Shown: one piece after another, positions 12,961 through 22,249 of the stretch
How positions within the stretch are numbered: the first letter of the stretch is position 1
Layout of the letters: each line of letters starts with the position of its first letter
Source: Schoenoplectus triqueter
Lineage: Eukaryota; Streptophyta; Magnoliopsida; Poales; Cyperaceae
Assembly: GCA_964058805.1 (NCBI GenBank)
Contig: CAXKVV010001824.1
Location: 1 to 29,790, forward strand
Reading direction: 5' to 3'
Length of the DNA stretch: 29,790 bases
Notes under the pieces: model-generated
Told to the model about the DNA's origin: nothing
What the model saw: only the letters and a program-made list of their open reading frames with translations
The model's database searches: none
Made by a program: the position numbers and the translations under genes

Positions 12961-14140
12961 TAATATCTTCTATTATTATCTCTATTGTAAAGATGGATTT
13001 ATTTATTATTTTTTTTATTTTTAAACTCTATTTATTTCTATAGAAAATTATTTACAAAGATAATAGGAAATGGATTAGCTATTAACTAGAATTTTATTTA
13101 TATTTTTGGGATTTTATAATAGCTAAAATAGTAGAATTTTATTTTTATTCCTTCTAAGCTCTATTTATTTTGTAGAAAATCATTTACAAAAATAATAGAA
13201 AATAAAATGGCTATGATTTTATTTGTATTTTTAGAATATTTATAATAGCCAAAGTAATAGAATTTCATTATTATAGTTCATTATGTTGAAACATTATTCA
13301 TTATGTAGAAATTATTTACAAATCAAAAGATGGTTAGCTATATTATTTTATTTTTATTTTTATTTTTAGGATCTATAATAGCTAAAAAGAAATCATTATT
13401 AATATTCTATCCTATTTATTATAGTCTTCATTATATTTTTTTATTATTTCTATTTATTATCTATAGAAAAATATAAGATTTTTATTATTATCATCATTAT
13501 TTGAAAATAGCTACAAAGGATGAAATTCATTATATTCTTTATTACAACTATTATTTCTATTGCATTTTATCCATCAAAAATATTTTTATTATATATTTGT
13601 TTAGAAATAACAAAAGAAATACAATTCATTTTATTATAAAACTATATTATCATTCTTCATTATAGAAGAAAATGCATTTACTATCTATTACCATGGTTGT
13701 ATATATTTTGTATATTTTTATACTATTCATTTTTATTATTCTTCTTTTTTTTTACAGAAAATATTAACATAATCTCTATTATTGTTTATTTTTATTTATC
13801 AAAGAATAGAGCTAATATCATTATTTATTATTGCATATTACTATTGTCATTATTATTTCATGAAAAATCACTTGAAAAGTTAGTAAAATATATCTAATTA
13901 TTATTCATGATTTTATTTGAATTTTTGGAATTTTTATAGTATTTAAAATGACAAGTCAAAGCTAAGTCAAATATTTCAATAGATGTAATATCTTTCGCTT
14001 TTAAATTGTTTCAACATAATTATATATTTAAAACTGGAATATTATTATATAGAAAAATAGTATGAAAAATAAGGAAATTTTAGAAATAAATTTGGTTCAA
14101 TTTGGAGTTCAGGAGCATTTTCAAATCATTTATTTACTAA
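12961..14140. repeat. Very AT-rich tract with degenerate ~133-bp tandem repeat
   Basis: Almost pure A/T sequence. A unit starting ctctatttattt at 13026 recurs at 13159. The internal block tagaaaattatttacaaa is found at about 13040, 13173 and 13305, with a weaker copy near 13463, giving 3-4 copies of about 133 bp that share gattttatttatattttt...ataatagctaaa. Hydrophobic frames here are a by-product of base composition. Confidence 0.7.
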
Positions 14141-14169
14141 TTAAATTTGATTTTCTGTTATTAACTCAA

Positions 14170-14300
14170 TGGGCTTTAATTAGAATGGGCCAGCTTTTAT
14201 TCAATTTTTTTTCGACTGGGCTTAACACATACTGGGCTAAACTTCTTCTGTTATTATCCCTTCTCTATTTTTTTCGTTGGGCCCAATATGGCACTGGGCC
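14170..14300. promoter_or_regulatory. Cluster of six TGGGCY (site II-type) motifs
   Basis: TGGGCT or TGGGCC occurs at 14170, 14186, 14217, 14233, 14278 and 14295, within 131 bp of otherwise AT-rich DNA. The copy at 14278 sits in a palindrome (TTGGGCCCAA). Site II motifs are known plant promoter elements bound by TCP factors. No gene is recognisable downstream, so this may be a promoter fragment or an LTR regulatory region. Confidence 0.45.
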
Positions 14301-15059
14301 GAACTTTCTCTATTATCATCTCCTTAATAACACCGGCCACGAGATCTACTCTGAGATTGGTGTCAACGACGATCAGAGGCTAAGATTGTTTCATTACACT
14401 TCTGCTTATGAGCCTCGTTTGATTACTATTAGATCTGTGTAGATGTGCCAAGATCTGTGCCAAACGCTTCCAAGTTCGTGCTACTGAATCGAACGCTGCC
14501 GTCTTCTCCAACGTCTTGCGCCGGTGAACCTCTTCTCCGGTGAAAGATCAAGGCATATGAATAGCGTCGCCTCATCTCATAGAGTGTGATTATCGTCTCT
14601 GATCGGAGATCGGTGCGGTAGGAGAGTGACAATGCCTATACCATTTTCGGTACCAATGGTAATCCCGGTACCGAGTTGATTGTTTTATCAATTTCTCACT
14701 TAATTGATTAACAATCTTCACGATTCTCATATCAAAGTGTGTCGCTTTAGCCTAGTCAACATGTTCAACGACTGATTTCACGCCTAGGATTGTTCAATTG
14801 GCAACTGAGCCGATTTATCAAATGGTACTACTCGGTATTAGTTTTGAAATCATGGCAATCTTAATCATTCAAATTTCGTTAATGTCAAGCACACATCCCT
14901 GACCTTTGTGCATTACCTTATGCCCTCTGTGTATTGATTCTACATGAATTTCGTGTTTTATGATTGGGATAGCTAGTATGAGCAATACACATCACTCAAT
15001 CACTTCTAGTATGGCTGAAATCCCAATTAATATCCATTGAATTTGAATGATCAATATTG
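14301..15059. other. Unassigned stretch left of the LTR signals
   Basis: No gene recognised. The sequence turns from AT-rich to mixed composition near 14330. It holds two ggtaccaatgg/ggtaccgag-like words near 14650-14675, but no convincing primer-binding site. It could be LTR U5 sequence or flanking DNA; the boundary cannot be placed. Confidence 0.4.
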
Positions 15060-15069
15060 CAATAGTATT

Positions 15070-15169
15070 GGGAGGGTTACACAAACCCTTCAACCAATTT
15101 CAATTACGATTCTAATCCAATTGCTTTATTCAAATTGAACCCGGGAGGGTTACAAAAACCCTTTCAACC
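15070..15169. repeat. Direct repeat in the putative U5
   Basis: The block beginning gggagggttacacaaaccct (15070-15095) is repeated with one insertion and few changes at 15143-15169, 73 bp apart, flanked by similar aatttgaat words. It lies beyond the AATAAA signal in the element's direction. Confidence 0.7.
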
Positions 15170-15299
15170 GAGATTTGAATAGCAATTATACTGTTGTATA
15201 ACTCCAAAGGATGATTAGAGACAGTAAAAGATAAAAAGATAGAGAGGGGAAATAGAGCTAGAAAAGAAATGAAATTTCAAAGAAATTCAGCTCAAATTC

Positions 15300-15305
15300 T
15301 TTATT
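15300..15305 (-). promoter_or_regulatory. Polyadenylation signal AATAAA of the LTR
   Basis: AATAAA on the minus strand, about 340 nt downstream of the TATATAAA box. This order (TATA, then poly(A) signal) is what the U3-R boundary and the end of R require. A second AATAAA lies at about 15129-15124. Confidence 0.45.
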
Positions 15306-15642
15306 GCACAATCACTTACACTTTACAATGAACAATTACCTCGATTTTTAATACTTCTGAAGATGAACTAGAGGTGATCAAAGATCTGATCTTGATCAAG
15401 AGAATGAGAAGTAATCGATTTGATTTCGGCGCCTTTCTCTCTTTTGTGTTTCAATTACTCTCTTTCTCTCAAAAGGTATGTAGCTGCCTCCTCAATGGAT
15501 TTTCTTTGCAAAGCTTCTGTATGCTGACTGAGTTCTACAAGTAAATACTGAGATCGATCAGTCAGCAGATCAGATTAGTATAGGAACTATTATCCGAGAG
15601 AGTGTCTGTGCCTGGGGGGGGGGTTGATCAATTGCTCCAAGG

Positions 15643-15650
15643 TTTATATA
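15643..15650 (-). promoter_or_regulatory. TATA box (TATATAAA) of the LTR
   Basis: TATATAAA reads on the minus strand, towards the poly(A) signal. A run of ten C (minus strand; G10 at 15614-15623) sits 20-36 nt downstream, where transcription should start. Confidence 0.5.
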
Positions 15651-17237
15651 GGCTCAATTATACTCTAATTGTAACCAGTTGTGCTTCTTTTTGCATGAAT
15701 TGTGCTTTCTTGATCCCTTGGATCACTGACATGGCACCAACTTAGCCCTTGATTCAATAGTTCAATGGTGTGGATTGATTTGGCATGTGTTTGTTGTGAG
15801 CAGGCTCTAGGATATGGATTGCCAGCTTGGCACAGTAATTGTAGCTTAATTCTTCCCTGCTCCTCTTTCTCAAAAACCAGAATGAAGTCTTCAATTTCAT
15901 TGGTTTCGGTTGTGTGCACCAATCCTACCAAGGCAATTATGCAATGAGCAACGATTTTTTGTGCCAGTAACGGTCTCAACCGAATCGTGGGACCCACACA
16001 ATGCTTTCCCAACCGCCAATTTGCCTCATCTCCATCTTAACCGGTCAATTCCATTTCTTACCCGATTTTCTTCTCCTCTGATGCGAGTGATACACAATAC
16101 ACCATTTTTAAAATCAATTGCTTCAATGGATTCTCCTCATTGAGAGCTTTCCAGCGGTATAAAGATTGTAAATTTTCGTCGCCATTTGAGTTATATCCCA
16201 TTTTCAATTGAATACTGTTGGAGATAATCGAGTAGTAGAAGAGAAGAACTCGCGTGGGGGAGGAAAGAGGAGGGCTCTGCCCTGTGGGGCCCAGTTGCAG
16301 TGGAAGAAATGAGAGAGAGGGGTGGCGCGGCTCAGGTGGACTTGGCGCACGGATTTGGGCCCCACATGTCACATTTAATGAGGCACAACAAGGATGAACC
16401 GGGTTTATGTAAATTTTCTTTCTTTCAAACATTCTCCACAGCGCCTAAATTGAGACCCTTTTGTTTGGCAGCCCCAAATTGCACCCATATAGTCTCTGCC
16501 CCCCAAGTTGTACCCAGAGGAGTTTGTGATCAAATCTCAGCCTTTGGTTAATCCATTTAATCTGTTCTATTTCCTCTGAATTTATTTTGATAGCTCCAGT
16601 CATCCAAAAATCATGAAAATTTCACCAAAAATCCCTAAAATCATGATGATCACCCCTGTAATTTTTAATTCCATTTTTACCCCTGCCTCTCTGAATTAAA
16701 AATTCTTTTGTCAAATAAACCCTGTTATTTTTTCTGAATTAATCCCAGATTTCATTTGTAGCTCAGTGTCTCTGCCAATTATCTCTCTCTTGCAGAAACC
16801 ACCCTAACTAAATACCAATTAGACTTATATTGATATTCATTAGGGCTTGATCTGATCAACAGTTGATTACATGTCAACAGTTGATACAGATCTAGACTTG
16901 ATCAGATGGTTGCTCCCAGCTTTGGCACCTGATCAGTCTTGTGAAATTGACTTTCAATCCCTTAACATGAGGGTGATTTGGTCAAAGAACTGACTACTTA
17001 TCAGTAATTGACACAAATCAAAGCATGGTTAGGTGGTTGCTCGCAGCTTTGGCACCAGGTCAGCCTTGAAAGCAAAATCACATTTGAAATTTCTCATGAC
17101 TAGTTGTATCAGAATACTAGCTTGGCATTGACATCATTTCATGTAGCATAGGGATTATACTGCTTCAGTTCCTTTCTAGGGTTAGCTCCAAGGGCAGATT
17201 TTTAGGGTTTAACTCTGACTCCTTTAATAGGTCACTG

Positions 17238-17705
17238 AGGTGTGGGGTCCACCTGTCAGTGAAAAATGGTCACATGGATGACCCATCAGATAGGCTAGAT
17301 TTATGTTGTTAGATCCATCTACAAGGGACTGCCAGGTGGGTCCCACTTGTCAGAGAAAATGTAATCAAATGGCTGACCCATCAGGAGATTTTCTCTCTCC
17401 TAAATCTCCCGAGGGTCAGCCACCTCGAATGAGTAGGAGATGGTGGGGTATTTATATCCTCGTCTCTCACCCTGATATTTCATTGTGGGATTAATGCTTA
17501 ACCTCTGTTCCGGGTTGATTAGTTTCCTTAGCAAAATGAGCTAGGTCCATGTCATTGGAGCTGTTCATAAGGGACTGCCATGTGGGTCCCACTTGTCAGA
17601 AAAGATATAATCACATGGTGACACCCGAGAGATCTTCTCTCTCCCTCGATCCTCTCGGCTGTCACTCATGCTGAGTGGATAGAGAATAGTGGGGTATTTA
17701 TACTC
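17238..17705. repeat. Tandem regulatory module in U3: TCP-like palindrome, hairpin, TATA
   Basis: Two copies begin at 17323 and 17569 (aagggactgcca/g), period 246 bp; a third, partial copy lies at 17238-17292. Each full copy has GTGGGTCCCAC (17336-17346; 17582-17592), an imperfect inverted repeat (17371-17421; 17618-17665) and GGGGTATTTATA (TATA at 17449 and 17695). On the minus strand the last motif reads TATAAATACCCC, the canonical orientation, so the modules more probably drive the element than the opposite-strand gene. Confidence 0.75.
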
Positions 17706-17788
17706 TTCACTTCATGCCCAACATTCCATTGTGGGACTAATGGATTTATTCCGGGGTTAAGCAGCGACCTCTTCTGATCAGTGGGCCA

Positions 17789-17823
17789 TCTTCTTCCTTG
17801 CTTTCTCTTCTTCCCCTTTCTCA
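17789..17823 (-). other. Polypurine tract (plus-strand primer site)
   Basis: On the minus strand this is an almost pure run of A and G, about 33 nt long, containing AAAGGGGAAGAAGAGAAAG. It ends directly at the TG that begins the proposed 3' LTR. In LTR retroelements the RNase H-resistant polypurine tract sits exactly there and primes second-strand DNA synthesis. Confidence 0.65.
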
Positions 17824-17853
17824 TGATTTATTATTAATCATTGATTTTATTTT

Positions 17854-17941
17854 CATTTATTCATCTATTCATCCTTGGAATTTTTCAAGGGTAAACACAT
17901 TTATTCATCTATTCATCCTTGGAATTTTTTAAGGGTAAACA
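17854..17941. repeat. 44-bp tandem duplication
   Basis: 17854-17897 and 17898-17941 are adjacent copies differing at one base (c/t in the ttttcaagg word). Each ends in aagggtaaaca. The near-identity points to recent duplication. It lies between the polypurine tract and the opposite-strand ORF, whose open frame begins within its last bases. Confidence 0.9.
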
Positions 17942-19864
17942 AAGAGCCACCCACCAAGACGAGTCTTGACCGCTCGAAAGGCTTGTCTTGGTGCATTATT
18001 CCTTATCATTTATCTCTTCATTTCTCATGACGTCTTCTCTTCTTCGGGTATTGTAGTTTCTTCTCATGACGCCATTCCGCGTCGCCCCTTGAGTCATTAT
18101 CATTCTTTTTACGAGGATCCTAGTGATTGGACTCCTCTCGTCTCAGCCATCCGAGCGACTCTTGTCTACCCGCGAGGCGGCGGTTTATTCTTCAGAGATG
18201 ATCAGCCTCATGACATCATCCCCCTTCAGCCCTTAGGCGTTGCCTCTACGGCTCCTTTGACACATCTCCTGGGCAAGGAGATTATTGACGGGGAGGCTCA
18301 CAGATGGACTACTGCTACCTTCATCACTCCTTTGGAGTGCCATGGCTATCAGCTAGAGTGGACCCGATACATGCTCATGCGGGAGGGGACTCTGCTCAGG
18401 CGAGCCGGGATATATGACTCGGTCTTTTTGTCGATGTTCCATTATCATATCGACACACCCTGGCTACGGGCCTTTTGTGAGAGGTGGAACTACTCCACCA
18501 ACACTTTGTTCATCGATGACCGGGAGCTGACTCCGACCCTCCTAGAGATACAGCAGTTGACCGGGCTGCCGATCTTTGGCCATTTCTATGACGAGTTCAT
18601 GGTCTCACCCGCTGACTCGGGGGACTTCACTCGATTTCCGCCTTCTTTGCAGAGGACTTATGAGATCTATTATCATCTACGGAGGGGGTATCCCGGAGTC
18701 CCATTCAGACATTGGATCGCCTATTTCACCGATCGGGTCCATACTCGCCATACGGGCTTGGCTTCCACCAGAGATCCATTTGGTACAGGTCGGCTCGAGA
18801 TTCATCATGATGGCCCTATCCCTTCTCAGGATACCATGTGTTCACATGACGTGGATCGGGAGACTTATCTGACCGCCTTCATCTCTTGGTGGATCTGCTA
18901 TTTCTTATTGCCTAGCTCCCCCGCATACACCATTCGGCCTTCGGTGTTCATCATGGCGAGCCTGATCGCGCGTGGCCGAGCCTGATCGCGCGTGGCGACA
19001 GGATTTCTTTGGCCGTGCCTGTACTGGCCAACATTTATAGATGCCTCCGCGGTTTGACCTCATCCCGTAGTCCTTCACAGTGCCAAGAGTTGATTCCATG
19101 GCATCTGATTAGCGGATGGCTCCATTTACACTAGTCTGGCTCATATGATCCCGGCATGGCGGTTACGCTGCGGGACCACCTACCTTTATTGAGTGACTTG
19201 GCTGGGGTGCAGCCAGCTTCATTGACTCCGGAGGCTGCTCGGTATAGATTCTTCAGGAGCCGAGACCATCTGCGCTTCTCTCGAGATAGATCAGTGGCCC
19301 GTGGGACAGCTAGGGTTGCTGACAGGATGGTGATTGACAGCAGGGTCCCCTCTTCTGACCCCTCTAGCATCCGAGCCAGGCCTATCGACTTGGAGTACCT
19401 GATCAGTATTCGTCAGGGCTTCCTTCCTCTCAGATTGGGCGATTATATGTTCATCGAGCCCTATTCGCCACATCGATGCGCGCATCAGTTTGGCTTGGAT
19501 CAGGATATTCCAGCGCCTCTTCTCCGCCCTATATCACTGGCGGCCGATTTGGAGGGTATCGGATGGTGCTACACTCACCTCTTCCGACTAGGCACGGGCA
19601 CTTGCTATCAGATGGTATCCACCTCTAGGGCTTCCACCTTCACGAGGCGTTATCAGCAGTGGTATTATGAGGCCATTCGCTCTTATCAGTCGTATACTCC
19701 TCCAGTGGTCGTCCGGAGTACATGTCCGCGAGATGACCAGCCTTTATTAGATGACACCGTTTCGCGTGATCGCAGCCCTTTTCCGGCCATTGCCGCAGAG
19801 CCTGTCGATTTTCAGGGTTTAGACAGCCGATTTTCTCGTGCTCCTGTTAGGACTATTCTCACAG
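17939..19864 (+). pseudogene. Plant mobile domain (PMD) protein, first large exon, broken
   Basis: An extra gene inside the retrotransposon, on the strand opposite gag-pol. The product resembles the plant mobile domain found in MAIN/MAIL-type host proteins and in some transposons: a GIYDSVFLSMFHYHID helix, then ELTPTLLEIQQLTGLPI (about residue 190 from the open-frame start) and, near 18,880-18,960, a WWICYFLLPSS...TIRPSVF segment. The frame opens at 17939 after a TAA; there is no suitable ATG before the domain, so a 5' exon is missing or lost. A 20-bp tandem duplication at 18958-18997 shifts the frame, and the original frame then meets a TAG at 19132-19134 before staying open to the donor at 19864/19865 (CACAG/GTACAC). 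Biochemical role unknown; host PMD proteins act in gene and transposon silencing. Confidence 0.8.
18958..18997 (+). repeat. 20-bp tandem duplication that shifts the PMD frame
   Basis: 18958-18977 and 18978-18997 are the same 20-mer except for the last base (c/g). Because 20 is not a multiple of three, the frame upstream (codons starting at 17966, 17969 and so on) is joined to the wrong frame. Discounting one copy brings the frame into register with the open frame that runs through 19156. Confidence 0.95.
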
Positions 19865-19942
19865 GTACACTTCATCATCCCTTTCAGGTTATTTCCCTTT
19901 GATAAGCCTCATCTCATCTCGACCAATTCTCTTTTGATTCAG

Positions 19943-21656
19943 AGTTGGCTTACGAGTATGATCATACGGAGCCCGGGTTCTCAGTCCCTCGCCCACGAGT
20001 AGTTGGCGTTCATTCTCAGCCACCTGTCGAGCCACCGGCTCCAGCTGTCATGGGGAGAGATCGAGACGGCGCTTCTCGGCCGTCTTCCTCATCTTCTTTC
20101 CCTTCTCCCACTCCGGGTGATTTTCTTTACTGACTCGCCTATCCTTATTCGGGCGTACTTCATTTACATCTCTAATTAAGGTTTATTTTTCAGCTCGTGG
20201 GACATCTCCTTTAGAGGCTGCCCGAGATGACATCGTAGCAGATCCATCGGCGTCGACGAGCACTGCCCTTTCAGGGTTTTGCACTGACCTTGCCGTCGCA
20301 GGTTCGTGTGCAGCATTTAACACTTAGTTGCCAATATGCATCAGTATTTTCATTCTTACATGTAGATTTTACAGGCCCTGAGGCCGATGACATGGCGTCT
20401 CCACACCGCTCGGAGTCTTTCTTCTACGACGGTCCTGCCTCACCGTCGATCTTATTGGTACCCACTGGAGATGGCGACTCATTTGATGTGGTTCTGGGGC
20501 CGATGCTCACTTTTGTACGATCAGAGGAGGCTTCTTTAGAGCAGGGGAGTCCATTGGCTGTCGAGCCCGCAGGCGACGAGCCACTCTTGATCGAGGGAGG
20601 GCCATCTCATGCCTCTTCATCCCCCGACAGGCAGCCTCTCATGGCTACAGATGGCGGAGTCTCATCAGATAGTCGGGTGGAGGACTCGACTGAGCAGGCT
20701 GCAGTCGACTATGACTCGGGGCTAGATGAGAGTTGGCTAGTGGAGCAGCTATTCGACAGCCCAGAGATGGAGGTCCCGGCTAGCGAGGGTCTCACCGAGC
20801 CTCATGCCTCTCTCGGTATCTTATATTTCCTTTGTTATTTGCCCGTATTTTACTTTTCATGTACTTATGCTTTTATTTTGTAGCCGGGTCTGGTGCACCT
20901 GCGGGTCCTCCTGAGGTGACCAACATCCCTATCCCTGATTCAGTCCCGCCGGTCTCAGGCGACGAGGCGATAGGTTAGATCTTCTCTTCCTTCTATTTCT
21001 TCTTTGATTATAACAACTTGTCTAACCCATCTATTTTGTTTGCAGATGTTACATCGAGGGATGTGAAGCTCGCCTTGGCCGCGCTGGCGGATGCACTCCG
21101 AGACACCTTCTTCGGAGACTATCCGCTAGATTTCGAGATCCTGGATTCTCTGCCCGATGGCTTCTCCTTCGACTGGTATAGGCTGATGCGGGATACCATC
21201 GCGCCATCTCTACTCATTGCACCTCGTCTCGAGAGTACCTTCATTTCTAGGAGGTGTGAGGAGCTGCTCAGGGTTTATCAGGATGCGAGCTCTCTCGTAT
21301 ACCAGCACGAGTTGGAGATTCATGAGCTGCGCAGACATTTGGAGGCTGCTCGACTCCGCTATCTTCAGCGGCTCTCTTCTTGTGTCACTCTCCGCTCTAT
21401 GGGAGTCAGTGGTGGGCCTGCTCGACTGCTCGTGCAGGAGCTAGAGGACCACAGATTATCAGTGAAGGGCTTCTCCCGACATCTAGCGGGACGTCTCCCG
21501 GAGTTGCATATTCATTCGAGCGCCCGGGATAGTGCCTTCGCTCAGTTCTTGGATTTCGAGGCGGCTTCGGAGGAGGATAGGCACTCCCTCCATGTTCATT
21601 TGGAGACTATTAGTACTGTGCTATTAGAGCTGGAGTCCCGCTTTTTGGGCCCATAG
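19943..21656 (+). CDS. Downstream exons of the PMD gene (five exons, phase-1 introns)
   Basis: Predicted exons 19943-20116, 20194-20301, 20375-20815, 20884-20973 and 21046-21656 (TAG). The introns, including the one after 19864, are 78, 77, 73, 68 and 72 bp, all GT-AG, all splitting a codon after its first base; the four internal exons are exact multiples of three (174, 108, 441, 90). The encoded tail starts Pro/Ser-rich (residues such as PPVEPPAPA), becomes Ser/Asp/Glu-rich, and ends in a ~200-residue helical region rich in Leu, Arg and Glu (for example YQHELEIHELRRHLEAARLR) that may oligomerise. No stop or shift is seen in these exons, although the first exon is broken. The structure comes from splice signals and frame alone, without transcripts. 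Confidence 0.65.
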
Positions 21657-22249
21657 ACTGCACTTTTCATTTCTTCTTTTCTCCTTTTCTTTGCTATACT
21701 TGATATAGGATGCCTTGACACTTGTCATTCTGATCTCTTTGTTGTGGATGATGTTTGCCTCTATTATTATCCCTTCATCGCTTCCTCTGCAGCGCGAGGA
21801 AGTATTTCATTCATTCATGCTGTGCACCTCCAATTTTATTTGTAAAAGCGCCCGATTACAACTGCTTCATTCTTTCGCAGCGTCTAAACATAATAAAAGG
21901 AAAATTTTACAACATCCTATTACATTCATTCTATGCATGTTCTTCCTTATTTATTACAATACAGAACTTAAGTAACTGTGGTATTTTACGGATACCGAAC
22001 CTGTCTGTATTGACCTCTAGGCCGGGTACAGAATAAACCCGTTTATCCCTTTATTACTGATGGATAAACTTACCAGTATCAATTGGATTATGGATGCAAT
22101 TGATAACACCATTTTGTGGATGCTCCTTGTATATTTAGTTGACATTTATTTATGGAAGCTCACCCACTCTCCCCTCATTTGTGCACCGTTGCGTGCTAAA
22201 GTGGAAACTCACATTCACTCATCTCCACTCGATTTGTTTTGTGGGGATC
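21657..22249. other. Spacer between the PMD gene and the tandem array
   Basis: Non-coding. It should hold the 3' untranslated region of the PMD gene. Around 21975-22050 a diverged relative of the neighbouring 241-bp unit can be seen (gtggtattttacggat, then an aacctg word and an ataaaccc word). Confidence 0.5.

Larger units (their letters stand above)
15060..17788 (-). repeat. Probable 3' LTR (right edge defined, left edge unresolved)
   Basis: The right edge is 17788: on the minus strand the LTR would begin TGGCC immediately after a polypurine tract. In the same direction it has TATA boxes at 17702-17695, 17456-17449 and 15650-15643, and AATAAA at 15305-15300, so U3 would span about 17788-15620 and R about 15615-15280. 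U3 holds several internal duplications, including tggttgctc-cagctttggc at 16907-16929 and 17034-17056. The second LTR lies outside the window, so identity between LTRs and the 5-bp target duplication cannot be checked. Confidence 0.6.

Noticed and set aside
13697..14442. Hydrophobic plus-strand frames of 66 and 126 residues
   Set aside because: They are rich in Phe, Leu, Ile and Tyr because the DNA is very AT-rich; no domain or start context supports them.
14640..14680. ggtaccaatgg/ggtaccgag words as a retrotransposon primer-binding site
   Set aside because: They do not match the initiator-Met tRNA complement well, and a primer site would lie beside the 5' LTR, which is outside the window.
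15665..16551. Overlapping frames of 77-124 residues on both strands
   Set aside because: They overlap each other within the proposed LTR U3, have no known domain and no homologous pattern.
17449..17705. Two plus-strand TATA boxes as promoter of the PMD gene
   Set aside because: Read on the plus strand they are TATTTATA; the canonical TATAAATA reads on the minus strand, so I keep a plus-strand role only as a hypothesis.
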